Shown here: positions 24,367 to 32,968 of the stretch, piece after piece
How the letters are laid out: every line of letters begins with the position of its first letter
Numbering within the stretch: the first letter of the stretch is position 1
Assembly: GCF_920984665.1 (NCBI RefSeq)
Contig: NZ_CAKLBP010000002.1
Span: forward strand, 62,001 to 126,000
DNA length: 64,000 nucleotides
DNA from: Pedobacter sp. Leaf170
Lineage (GTDB): Bacteria; Bacteroidota; Bacteroidia; Sphingobacteriales; Sphingobacteriaceae
Direction: 5' to 3'
Translations under genes and position numbers: made by a program
The notes under the pieces: generated by a model
Told to the model about the DNA's origin: nothing
What the model saw: the letters and a program-made list of their open reading frames with translations, nothing else
The model's database searches: none

Positions 24367-26394
24367 ATGAACGATAATCAAAATACAAACGAAAACAAAC
24401 CGGGAAAGAAATTACCAAACATTCCTAAGAAACCGCAAAAAGCACCGAAGTTTAATATTTTTTGGGTTTATGCAGCTATAATTATAGCGATTGTTGCCGC
24501 ACAGTATTTTTTTACTGGCGATACCACCAAGAAAATAGACTACAATGATTTTGCTTCTAAAATGCTTTTGAAAGGCGATGTGCAACGAATTGTTGCTTAT
24601 AAAGCAGAAGACCTTGTAAAAGTAGAAGTATTTATCAAAAAAGATAGTTTAGAGAAAAAACCACTTTATAAAGATTTTAAAACTAAAAACTCATTTGGCT
24701 CTGCAACCGGACCAATTTTTTATTTTAATGAGGGAAGTTTTGATGCTTTAGATAAAAAGCTGGCCGAAACGCAAAAAGAATTACCTGCAGACCAACAATT
24801 GCAGGCAGAAAAAGACACCCGCAGCAATCCTTTGGCAAGCTGGTTCTTAAGCATTATTTTACCTGTATTACTCTTAATTGGTTTCTGGATATTTATGATG
24901 CGCAGAATGGGTGGTGGCGCAGGTGGCGGCGGTCAGATTTTCAGTATTGGAAAATCAAAAGCTACCTTATTTGATGAAAAGAACGATTTAAAAGTAACAT
25001 TTAAAGATGTTGCCGGATTGGAAGGTGCAAAAGAAGAAATTCAGGAAATTGTAGAATTCTTGAAAAACCCTCAAAAATATACTGTTTTAGGTGGTAAAAT
25101 ACCAAAAGGCGCTTTGCTTGTTGGTTCTCCGGGTACTGGTAAAACTTTATTAGCAAAAGCAGTGGCGGGCGAGGCTCAGGTTCCATTTTTCTCTCTATCA
25201 GGTTCTGATTTTGTGGAGATGTTTGTTGGTGTTGGTGCTTCCAGAGTTAGAGATTTATTTAAGCAGGCAAAAGATAAATCACCATGTATAATTTTTATTG
25301 ATGAGATTGATGCTATTGGCCGTGCTCGTGGTAAAAATGGTGTTATGGGTGGCAACGATGAACGCGAAAACACATTAAACCAACTTTTGGTTGAAATGGA
25401 TGGTTTCGGAACGAATACACACGTTATCATTTTAGCGGCAACCAACCGAGCTGATGTTTTAGATAAAGCGCTATTAAGAGCTGGCCGTTTTGACAGACAA
25501 ATTTATGTTGATTTACCGGATGTTAGAGAGCGTAAAGAAATTTTCGAAGTTCACCTTAAGCCTATTAAAATGGCAGAAGGCTTAGATACTGAATTTTTAG
25601 CTAAACAAACACCAGGTTTCTCTGGCGCCGATATTGCAAATGTTTGTAATGAGGCTGCTTTAATTGCCGCAAGAAAAAATAAAACAGCAGTTGATAAACA
25701 AGACTTTTTAGATGCTGTTGATAGAATTGTTGGTGGTTTAGAGAAGAAAAACAAAATTGTAACTCCTTCTGAAAAAAGAGCAATTGCCATTCACGAAGCT
25801 GGCCATGCAACGGTTAGCTGGATGTTGGAACATGCCGCTCCATTAATTAAAGTTACAATAGTGCCGCGTGGACAAAGTTTGGGTGCTGCATGGTATTTAC
25901 CAGAGGAACGTTTAATTGTTCGTCCGCACCAAATGCTTGATGAAATGTGCGCTACAATGGGTGGACGTGCGGCTGAAAAAGTAATTTTCGATACCATTTC
26001 TACAGGCGCTTTAAGCGATTTGGAAAAGGTTAACAAGCAAGCCAGAGCAATGATTACCATTTATGGTTTAAATGAAAAGTTAGGCAACATTACGTATTAT
26101 GATTCATCGGGACAAAACGAATATAACTTTAACAAGCCATATTCAGAGGAAACCGCTTTGCTTATTGATAAAGAAATTTCTGCCTTAATTGAAGGTCAAT
26201 ACCAAAGAGCTATTAATTTATTGGAAGAAAATAAAGATAAATTAATTCAGTTAGCAGATATTTTAATCGATAAGGAAGTATTATTTAAAGATGATTTAGA
26301 AACCATCTTTGGAAAGCGCCTTTTTGGTACTGAGAATGCTGAAGAAGCAGCTCTTGGTTCGGGTACAGGAAATATTCCACCTGTTGAGGCTTAA
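24367..26394 (+). CDS. ftsH: ATP-dependent zinc metalloprotease FtsH
   Basis: A 675-residue membrane AAA protease. Two membrane segments (about 28-47 and 158-178) frame a small periplasmic domain. A glycine-rich linker leads to the AAA domain with Walker A GSPGTGKT at 253-260, Walker B IIFIDEIDAIG and the second-region-of-homology arginines (LLRAGRFDRQIYVDLP). The M41 zinc site is H476-E-A-G-H480, with Asp551 as likely third ligand. It degrades misfolded and regulatory membrane proteins. Walker A has Ser instead of the usual second Pro, a mild change. A terminator follows. Confidence 0.97.
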   Translation: MNDNQNTNENKPGKKLPNIPKKPQKAPKFNIFWVYAAIIIAIVAAQYFFTGDTTKKIDYNDFASKMLLKGDVQRIVAYKAEDLVKVEVFIKKDSLEKKPLYKDFKTKNSFGSATGPIFYFNEGSFDALDKKLAETQKELPADQQLQAEKDTRSNPLASWFLSIILPVLLLIGFWIFMMRRMGGGAGGGGQIFSIGKSKATLFDEKNDLKVTFKDVAGLEGAKEEIQEIVEFLKNPQKYTVLGGKIPKGALLVGSPGTGKTLLAKAVAGEAQVPFFSLSGSDFVEMFVGVGASRVRDLFKQAKDKSPCIIFIDEIDAIGRARGKNGVMGGNDERENTLNQLLVEMDGFGTNTHVIILAATNRADVLDKALLRAGRFDRQIYVDLPDVRERKEIFEVHLKPIKMAEGLDTEFLAKQTPGFSGADIANVCNEAALIAARKNKTAVDKQDFLDAVDRIVGGLEKKNKIVTPSEKRAIAIHEAGHATVSWMLEHAAPLIKVTIVPRGQSLGAAWYLPEERLIVRPHQMLDEMCATMGGRAAEKVIFDTISTGALSDLEKVNKQARAMITIYGLNEKLGNITYYDSSGQNEYNFNKPYSEETALLIDKEISALIEGQYQRAINLLEENKDKLIQLADILIDKEVLFKDDLETIFGKRLFGTENAEEAALGSGTGNIPPVEA

Positions 26395-26441
26395 AGGATT
26401 GATAAAATTCTTTTAATAAATAACATTTATGCATAAGTTTG

Positions 26442-26477
26442 AAACCTTGGATTACCACATCCAAGGTTTTATTTTTT
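26442..26477 (+). terminator. Terminator after ftsH
   Basis: AAACCTTGGAT pairs with ATCCAAGGTTT and is followed by a T run. The upstream in-frame start of the next gene (26439) would lie in this hairpin, so that gene should start at 26484. Confidence 0.85.
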
Positions 26478-26483
26478 AGTTTG

Positions 26484-27128
26484 ATGAAAGACAACACAAC
26501 GGCGAAGGAGCAAATACTAAAGAAGATAAGGAAAGCGCTTTTAGAGAAGCGTGAAAATCCTTATCCAAATTTAGAAGAATCACCTCTTTACAAGCAAAAT
26601 ACTGATGAACTGGAGGTTCTTTTTGCAGAGCAACTTACTGCCGTTGCCGGAAATTTTATTTTTTGCGAAGACGGTATTGATTTTTTCGAGAACATGCTTC
26701 AACTGGCAGACCAATATAAATGGCGTAAAATTTATTGTTGGGAGCCTGAATTACAAGCGTTCCTTTCTAAATATGAATTTCCATTTTACCAAACCGATAA
26801 AGATTTTGACCAGGCCGAAGTTGGGATAACACTTTGCGAAGCTTTAATTGCCAGAAATGGTAGTGTTATGGTCAGCAATCAAGGCGCCGCCGGCAGAAGA
26901 TTAAGCATTTTCCCTCATCACCATATTGTTATCGCTAAAACCAGTCAGCTTGTTTTAGACTTAAAAGATGCATTTCAAATGCTAAAAAACAAATACGGTA
27001 ATCAAATTCCCTCGATGATAAGCAATATCACCGGCCCGAGTAGAACCGCTGATATTGAAAAAACTTTGGTGTTAGGTGCACACGGACCTAAAGAGCTTTT
27101 TGTGTTTTTAATTGATGATTTTAGTTAA
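26484..27128 (+). CDS. LUD domain (LutC/YkgG family) protein
   Basis: A 214-residue cytoplasmic protein with the LUD fold. Characteristic blocks: VGITLCEALIARNGSVMVSNQGAAGRR, IFPHHHIVIAKTSQLV and SNITGPSRTADIEKTLVLGAHGPKEL. LutC-type proteins support lactate oxidation in lutABC operons, but no lutA or lutB lies nearby, so the substrate is open. Stand-alone LUD genes are frequent in Bacteroidota. Convergent with the next gene, 7 bases apart. Confidence 0.85.
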   Translation: MKDNTTAKEQILKKIRKALLEKRENPYPNLEESPLYKQNTDELEVLFAEQLTAVAGNFIFCEDGIDFFENMLQLADQYKWRKIYCWEPELQAFLSKYEFPFYQTDKDFDQAEVGITLCEALIARNGSVMVSNQGAAGRRLSIFPHHHIVIAKTSQLVLDLKDAFQMLKNKYGNQIPSMISNITGPSRTADIEKTLVLGAHGPKELFVFLIDDFS

Positions 27129-27135
27129 CAGCTAC

Positions 27136-27714
27136 CTATTTTAGGTTTTCAATAATACATATAAAAGGATTGTTTTTGCGTTGCTTAACAAAACCACTCA
27201 CGTCTAGTCGAATTTCTTTTATCCGGATAGAATCGCCCTCATTGCCTCCAATTGTTAATATATATTTTCCTTTGCTATCTTCACCAACTTCCACAATAAT
27301 TGCTGAATGAGATTCGTAACTGTCGTTTTTAGCAGCGAAATCATAAGTATATGAGTTACCTCTACGGTTATTGTGAAGTATATCTCCGATTTTAGGTTTA
27401 TATTCTGTAATTTTTCTTCCTTCAAAAACCCCTACTTTTTGGAAGGTGTTTGATATTGCCTTATAAACAAACATGGAATGACTTTGTGCAAACTTAAATT
27501 CTGTCGAAGTTGCACCAGCCTGTTTAATGCACCAAGAAACAAATACCGCAGACCAAGCAACAGAAACACAACTAGTGAACTGAAAACCTGTTTCAATCCA
27601 GTATTTTTTTATTTGGTTACATAGCTTACTCTCAGCCTCATCCATATTTTTATAGGTTACCTGTTGCAACTGGGTTACCTCAACTAATTTCTTAACAAAG
27701 GGTGTAGTGGCCAT
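27136..27714 (-). CDS. DUF2272-like putative cysteine amidase (NlpC/CHAP-type fold)
   Basis: A 192-residue protein without a visible signal peptide. Cys49 in TSCVSVAWSAVFVSW, Asp112 in KIGDIL and His136 in ESHSAIIVEV lie in the order expected for a papain-like NlpC/P60-CHAP enzyme; His79 (AQSHSMFV) is another candidate. The WSAVFVSW block and the IGGNEGDSI ending resemble DUF2272. Such enzymes cut peptide cross-links or glycan-linked amides, but the substrate here is unknown. It is the last gene of a four-gene run with secreted and outer-membrane partners; the missing signal is puzzling and suggests a non-Sec export route or cytoplasmic use. Confidence 0.55.
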   Translation of the reverse strand: MATTPFVKKLVEVTQLQQVTYKNMDEAESKLCNQIKKYWIETGFQFTSCVSVAWSAVFVSWCIKQAGATSTEFKFAQSHSMFVYKAISNTFQKVGVFEGRKITEYKPKIGDILHNNRRGNSYTYDFAAKNDSYESHSAIIVEVGEDSKGKYILTIGGNEGDSIRIKEIRLDVSGFVKQRKNNPFICIIENLK

Positions 27715-27737
27715 AATTTTTCTATTAAGTTTAAAAT

Positions 27738-28481
27738 TTATTTAGTTTTTAAAAGAGTATAGATGATTTTCATCATTTCTTTCTGAATTTTTGTATGCTC
27801 ATTTTGCGCCTCAATGTTGATATACGGAATATTATTTTTTTCACAATATACTGATAATGAGCCGTCATCTGTAGGCTTGTCACTTTGAAGCACTACATTC
27901 TGTTTGTGCATTTTTAGATAGTCAAAATCTTCTTGTTCAGTAACCAGAAAGAAATCGTCTTCATCCATATTCGGTGGAACAAAAACACCCTTAGCTTCAT
28001 TTTGATACTTATTTGGCTTGATGTAATCGCGAATGCTAAGCGGTCCTTCGTCAGTATTGTTGTGTATAGAAATTAAATACTTATTAGGGTTTTTGAGTAC
28101 AAATGCTTTAAAAATTGCCGCAGCAAAATCTTTTATTTTTGAAGCTGTATTTGCATCATAGGGCTTAAGTGTTTTCTTTATGCCTTCATCAGAAAAAATA
28201 CGGTTCGGATCAAAAATATAATCTTTACCATTCTCCTGATATATAAACAATCTTTGATTTTCTTGTTGTAATTCCAACAAACTAAATCTAATATTTGTGG
28301 CCAAACTCTCGTATGCAGCTATAGCCGTATTTTCGTTGTCGTGTAAGGATAATAGCGTAGCCACAGCATTTTTCTTCTCTGTAAATTTGGTCGTACAAGT
28401 TTTTGTACCCAGCTGATAAGTTGTGCTTGTTGGTGGTGCTAAAGTGAGTAGTAAAATGCCTGATATAAATAAATGCTTCAT
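27738..28481 (-). CDS. Secreted protein of unknown function, possible metal-dependent hydrolase
   Basis: A 247-residue protein with a Sec signal (first 20 residues). I do not recognise a named family. Conserved-looking pieces are SLHDNENTAIAAY (His47, Glu50, an HxxE arrangement), YIFDPNRIFSDEGI and YLISIHNNTDEGPLSI (His140). HxxE plus a later SIHNN-type histidine would fit a zinc amidase or carboxypeptidase-like centre, but this is inference. It lies 33 bases after the outer-membrane gene and 23 before the DUF2272-like gene. Confidence 0.55.
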   Translation of the reverse strand: MKHLFISGILLLTLAPPTSTTYQLGTKTCTTKFTEKKNAVATLLSLHDNENTAIAAYESLATNIRFSLLELQQENQRLFIYQENGKDYIFDPNRIFSDEGIKKTLKPYDANTASKIKDFAAAIFKAFVLKNPNKYLISIHNNTDEGPLSIRDYIKPNKYQNEAKGVFVPPNMDEDDFFLVTEQEDFDYLKMHKQNVVLQSDKPTDDGSLSVYCEKNNIPYINIEAQNEHTKIQKEMMKIIYTLLKTK

Positions 28482-28514
28482 AATTCGATCTTAAATTATA
28501 GGTGATATTAGTAT

Positions 28515-29258
28515 TTAAAATCTAAACCCCAAACACAGCCCAGCTCTAATTCCTGCCCATGGCCCTTTAAAATCGACTACCGCTCCATTGGCATCTACAG
28601 TATAGTTTGCTTTTACAATTGGCAAATCTTTAATTTCTTCAAGCTGTTCTCTCAAAGCTTGTTGCTCATTTGCTGTTAAAGGCTTTTTACCCGAAATGCT
28701 CCCGTCAGAGCTTCCATACTGGGGCCCTAAAATCCACCAATCGAGGGTTAAGTGTTTACCCAAATTAAATTGAGAGCCTAAAAGAATGCCTACTGTTATA
28801 GTGGTTAAATCTCCTGCCAGGCTAATATCCTGACTATAAGAAGTCGCTCCATTATCTACCTCAAACGGATAATCTAAAGATGCTGAGTATTTAGCGTACC
28901 TACCAAACGGAGCAATGTAGAAGCCTTTTAGATTACCTTCACCTAAATAAAACCTAACTGTTGCGGTTACGGCAGTATTTCCAAGCTTGGCGCTTTTAAT
29001 GCGTTCGTTCCAATTATCTGCATCGTCGTTTAGTAATTCTGCAATGCTATTAGAAAACGGAATGCTGCCTTTGCTCATGTACCTAACACCTAAAGCGGCA
29101 GATATCTTCTTTGTAAGCCCTCGCTCATATTCAACATTAATATTTTTTAGAGGTAAACTTAATAAGTTTAGTTTGATAACATTTTTGCCCAGGTCTTGTC
29201 CAAATACTGTTGTCGTAATCAATGCTAAAAACAACAGTGAAAGCGTTAATTTTTTCAT
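28515..29258 (-). CDS. Outer-membrane beta-barrel protein
   Basis: A 247-residue protein with a Sec signal ending TVFGQ, then alternating amphipathic strands (IKLNLLSLPLKNINVEYERGL, AVTATVRFYLGEG) and the C-terminal strand AGLCLGFRF with a terminal Phe, typical of outer-membrane barrels. DUF3575-like proteins look similar. A predicted loop region around 195-225 (KKPLTANEQQALREQLEEIKD) is polar and helical. Function unknown; a passive or structural barrel is likely. Second gene of the four-gene run. Confidence 0.7.
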   Translation of the reverse strand: MKKLTLSLLFLALITTTVFGQDLGKNVIKLNLLSLPLKNINVEYERGLTKKISAALGVRYMSKGSIPFSNSIAELLNDDADNWNERIKSAKLGNTAVTATVRFYLGEGNLKGFYIAPFGRYAKYSASLDYPFEVDNGATSYSQDISLAGDLTTITVGILLGSQFNLGKHLTLDWWILGPQYGSSDGSISGKKPLTANEQQALREQLEEIKDLPIVKANYTVDANGAVVDFKGPWAGIRAGLCLGFRF

Positions 29259-29291
29259 GATAATAATTTGTTAAGGTTAATTTTTTAATAT

Positions 29292-30122
29292 CTATAAACG
29301 GCTATACATTTCATAATCGTTAGTGGCTGTGCCAACTTCATGTATTACCATCGTAGTTGAATTTAGTACCACCAGATTATACACAACTGCTTGTCCACCA
29401 AGGTATATAGTAAGCTGATGTTTATTGTTTTCAATTAAATATGTGCCTTTGGTTGTTTGCGGGTCGGTAGGCGAACATTTGGTTAAGCCTTCATCAGCTA
29501 AATAATTATCAACAACAGTAAATGTATTAATATCATCGCGTACGCAATATGGAATAGAAGCCGTGCAAACTCCATCTGTACCCTTTAAGCACGTGCCGGG
29601 AGCTAAATTCCAAACATCGACACCGTTTTTTATGTACCCAGTCATCTTCCATTTACCAACCAAATAAGTGTGGAACAATTTAGAATCACTTTGTTTTGTA
29701 TAGGTTATTGTAAGGTTACTAATGGCATCTTTTAACTTAAGTGTGGTTTCATCCAGATAAACAATTTTCATTTCATCTAAATCATCGCCCTCATTTCCGG
29801 TATAGGTAAGCAAATCAACTCCGTTACCATTCAAGGTAAATGTAGAGGAAAAAGATTGCGGGTCTGTTGCATCACATTTAAATGAACCTTCATTTACAGA
29901 TACGGTGTACTTTTCATAAGTGATAATATTATCTTTCTCACAGCCAGGCATGCTTTGATATTCATCCTGGCCCATATCATTTATGTATCCGGTTATCATC
30001 CATTTGCCTTGCAATTTTGCTGCTACTCCGGTTAAATCAGGGTCGACATCTTTTTTAATACATGAAATGGTTAGTGCTACTACGTAGGCAGTGGCTACTA
30101 TAAATAATTTTCTAATCTTCAT
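29292..30122 (-). CDS. Lipoprotein with two lipocalin-like repeats
   Basis: A 276-residue lipoprotein (lipobox ending TISC). Two copies of one domain follow, about 36-148 and 154-276. Both open LxGKWxxTGYI and share the pattern of a Cys followed by D-[ND]-I-x-T and then EGxxKCxxTDPQ, so each copy has a matching cysteine pair. Lipocalin-like lipoproteins in Bacteroidota are usually surface or periplasmic and of unknown ligand. First gene of the four-gene run; a 263-base divergent gap separates it from a histidine-kinase gene. Confidence 0.7.
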   Translation of the reverse strand: MKIRKLFIVATAYVVALTISCIKKDVDPDLTGVAAKLQGKWMITGYINDMGQDEYQSMPGCEKDNIITYEKYTVSVNEGSFKCDATDPQSFSSTFTLNGNGVDLLTYTGNEGDDLDEMKIVYLDETTLKLKDAISNLTITYTKQSDSKLFHTYLVGKWKMTGYIKNGVDVWNLAPGTCLKGTDGVCTASIPYCVRDDINTFTVVDNYLADEGLTKCSPTDPQTTKGTYLIENNKHQLTIYLGGQAVVYNLVVLNSTTMVIHEVGTATNDYEMYSRL

Positions 30123-30385
30123 ATTTCCGTTTATTAATTATGTGCAATTGATTACGCAGCAATTTTAAAAGGAAAGGCAAATTATATTGATGCAACCAAG
30201 CAAAGTGGAAACCGTAAGTAACTGGAGAGTAGCGTAATAGTTTATTTGTCTTTATTTCTGATATAAAGTTAAAGGCAAAGTTTTGGCTCGTATATACCGA
30301 GTATTAGGTATTTTTTTTAGGGTGATATAAAGCCTATATTTAATACTAATTACAATAACACCAAAACCAAACATCAACGAATATT

Positions 30386-32257
30386 ATGAGGGCGCTCTGC
30401 ATTCATTTTTTGCTGATAGTAACATTTTTTGCCTGTAAAGCGCAAAATTATAATCCTGTGCTGATTAATAGCGAAAATACTTTCGACATACAGAGCAAAA
30501 CGTTTTACTATGAAGATAAAAAGCTTAATGCAACGGTTGATACCTTAATCAGCCTAAAAAAGGAAAGCAAGCTCCAATCCTTAGCGCCAAATACTACACT
30601 AAATAAAGGATTTACTCAAAGTTATTGGTGGCTTGCATTTGATTTGGAAAACACTTTAAATGAAACTGTAAATCTGTTTTTTAACGAAAAAAGTAATGGC
30701 CTAAACCGTTTACAACTTTTTAAATTGGATAGTATCGGTAAAATTACGGCAATGCAGCAAACCGGCGATCATTTCAGGTTTAGTCAGCGGCCTATAAATT
30801 ACCATACTTATTTATATCCTATAAAATTAAAAGCTAAAGAAAAGGCAACATATTTTCTCTGGGCCGATAAACGCGGTCAGAATATGGTTATTCCCTTTAG
30901 TTTAGGCAGAGATTTTTCTATGATACATAATGAAGTAAGCTTTTTTATTTTGTTTGGTGTTTTTGTAGGGATATACCTCTTTGCAATCGTTTTTAACATC
31001 CTGCTTTTTGTTTCGTTAAGAGATAAGATTCACATTTATTATGCATTGTATGTATTTTGCATGCTTATTTTTAATCTAGAGGATGAGGGTTTTTCCTTTC
31101 AATGGCTTTATCCAAATATTCCAAACTTGCAAGATTATCTCAGGCATATTATAGCCTTTGCAGGTTCGGCATTGTTGGTACAGGTAATGCAACTTTTCGT
31201 TAATCAAACAAAAGAGAATAGTAGCCTATACTTTTTAGCTAACGGATATAAATATTTGTGTTATAGCTTAATGATAATACCCATATTTTTATTGTTTAAA
31301 GCTAATTTTTTATGGGAAAAGATTAATTTTTACGCCGCAAATTTTATCGCAATTATCACCGTAATTATACTAATAGCCTGTGCTGCAGAAAGAATTATAA
31401 AGGGTTATAAAATTGCATGGTACTACCTAATTGCCATGCTGATTTTGCTGCTTGGTATATTAAATTACGTGTTGAACGCAATGGGTATTACTACTTTCTA
31501 CATTTACAATACAACAGGCTTAGTTATTGGATTAACAGTTGAAATTGTTTTCCTTTCTTTTGCGCTAACCCAGCGCTATAATTTTTTAAAGAACCAAAAG
31601 AAAATTTTAGAGCAACAGAAAGCAAAGCTTGAAATTGCCTTGGTTGATGATGTATTTACAGCGCAGGAAAACGAGCGGACAAGGTTAGCTCAAGATTTGC
31701 ATGACGACCTTGGAGGCACCCTATCTGCAATTAAATTAAACATTACGGCTTTTAAGAGTAACATTAGCGATTTGAGCGAAAAAAATAAACAATTTTATGC
31801 GCAAACAATTACCATGATTGAAAAGGCTTGCTTAAACCTAAGAGAAATAGCACATGATTTAATGCCTAAAAATTTAGAAAAACTTGGGCTGGTAACTGCA
31901 CTTAACGAACAGTTTATTTATTTAAGGCAAACCAGCAACATTAATTATGAATTTGTTCATGACGTACAAAACTCCATCAATCCTGAATTAGAACTTTCTA
32001 TCTACAGAATTATAAAAGAACTGATAAATAATATTGAGAAGCATGCCTATGCCAATAAAGCTAGTGTGCAATTGCTATCTAACGAGCAACAAATTGTAAT
32101 TATGACCGAAGATAACGGAATTGGTTTTGATGTAAACAAAAAGGCCGAGGGTATTGGTTTAAACAACATTTCATCAAGAATAAATTACTTAAAAGGCGCT
32201 CTTTACATTGACAGCAATAAGAAAGGAACAACCATAACCATACAAATTCCACATTAA
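30386..32257 (+). CDS. 7TMR-DISM sensor histidine kinase
   Basis: A 623-residue membrane kinase. Signal/first segment 1-20, an extracellular 7TMR-DISMED2-type beta domain (about 25-180), seven membrane helices (about 184-395), a coiled coil, then a HisKA_3 domain with the phospho-acceptor His439 in RLAQDLHDDLGG, and an HATPase_c domain with NNIEKHA and the G-box DNGIGFD (about 576). The ligand is unknown; the fold family often senses carbohydrates or small molecules. The response-regulator ATG follows its stop codon directly, so the two form one translational unit. Confidence 0.92.
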   Translation: MRALCIHFLLIVTFFACKAQNYNPVLINSENTFDIQSKTFYYEDKKLNATVDTLISLKKESKLQSLAPNTTLNKGFTQSYWWLAFDLENTLNETVNLFFNEKSNGLNRLQLFKLDSIGKITAMQQTGDHFRFSQRPINYHTYLYPIKLKAKEKATYFLWADKRGQNMVIPFSLGRDFSMIHNEVSFFILFGVFVGIYLFAIVFNILLFVSLRDKIHIYYALYVFCMLIFNLEDEGFSFQWLYPNIPNLQDYLRHIIAFAGSALLVQVMQLFVNQTKENSSLYFLANGYKYLCYSLMIIPIFLLFKANFLWEKINFYAANFIAIITVIILIACAAERIIKGYKIAWYYLIAMLILLLGILNYVLNAMGITTFYIYNTTGLVIGLTVEIVFLSFALTQRYNFLKNQKKILEQQKAKLEIALVDDVFTAQENERTRLAQDLHDDLGGTLSAIKLNITAFKSNISDLSEKNKQFYAQTITMIEKACLNLREIAHDLMPKNLEKLGLVTALNEQFIYLRQTSNINYEFVHDVQNSINPELELSIYRIIKELINNIEKHAYANKASVQLLSNEQQIVIMTEDNGIGFDVNKKAEGIGLNNISSRINYLKGALYIDSNKKGTTITIQIPH

Positions 32258-32899
32258 ATGGAACCTAAAATAAAAATAATAGTTGTTGATGATCATAAGC
32301 TTTTTTTAGAAGGTTTGTGCGTACTATTATCAAAACAAAAAAATTTTGAGGTTATTGGAAAAGCTTCAAATGGTAAGGAAGCGCTCCACCTGTTAAATTC
32401 ATTTCAGCCTGATGTATTGATAATGGATTTAAACATGCCAATTATGGATGGTCAGATTGCTTCAGAAAAAGTTATCAATCTATATCCGTTTCTTAAAATT
32501 CTAGTCTTATCAATGTATAATACTGTTACGCTTAACGCTGATTTAAAAAAGCTTGGGATTAAAGGTTATTTACCAAAAGACACCGATTCTGAATTGTTAT
32601 TCTCCGTAATTAATGATATTTATGATGGAAAGACATATTTTAAACAACCATTGGAGCCATGTTTGCCAAAGAACGAATTTACCTTATCTGATGGGTTTTT
32701 AAAGAAGCACAATCTTACGCACAGAGAAGTTGAAATATTAAAGTTGATTGGAAATAACTTTTCTTCTTCGCAAATTGCAACTAAACTTTATATTAGCATT
32801 TTTACTGTTGATACACACAGAAAAAACATGATACAAAAGTTAAATGTAGATAATAAGAATGGTCTGCTTAACTTCGCTAAAGAAAATAATCTATCATAA
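32258..32899 (+). CDS. LuxR-type (NarL family) response regulator
   Basis: A 213-residue regulator. The receiver domain (1-125) has VVDDH at the start, the phospho-acceptor Asp57 in LIMDLNMPIMDG and the conserved Lys in GYLPKD. The C-terminal LuxR HTH (about 148-210) reads LTHREVEILKLIGNNFSSSQIATKLYISIFTVDTHRKNM. It is the cognate partner of the kinase just upstream. Confidence 0.94.
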   Translation: MEPKIKIIVVDDHKLFLEGLCVLLSKQKNFEVIGKASNGKEALHLLNSFQPDVLIMDLNMPIMDGQIASEKVINLYPFLKILVLSMYNTVTLNADLKKLGIKGYLPKDTDSELLFSVINDIYDGKTYFKQPLEPCLPKNEFTLSDGFLKKHNLTHREVEILKLIGNNFSSSQIATKLYISIFTVDTHRKNMIQKLNVDNKNGLLNFAKENNLS

Positions 32900-32932
32900 A
32901 ATTTCCATTTATAATTTATTAACCATAGTTTT

Positions 32933-32960
32933 ATACTACATACCGTTTTAGTATGCGGTA
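32933..32960. promoter_or_regulatory. Palindromic site between the regulator and the KASIII-like gene
   Basis: Two overlapping inverted repeats: ATACTA with TAGTAT, and ATACCG with CGGTAT. They lie 9 to 36 bases before the next ATG. They could be a weak terminator or an operator for the adjacent LuxR regulator; the sequence alone does not decide. Confidence 0.35.
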
Positions 32961-32968
32961 TTATAATT

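Noticed and set aside
26439..26483. Longer N-terminus for the LUD protein
   Set aside because: These codons are the ftsH terminator hairpin.
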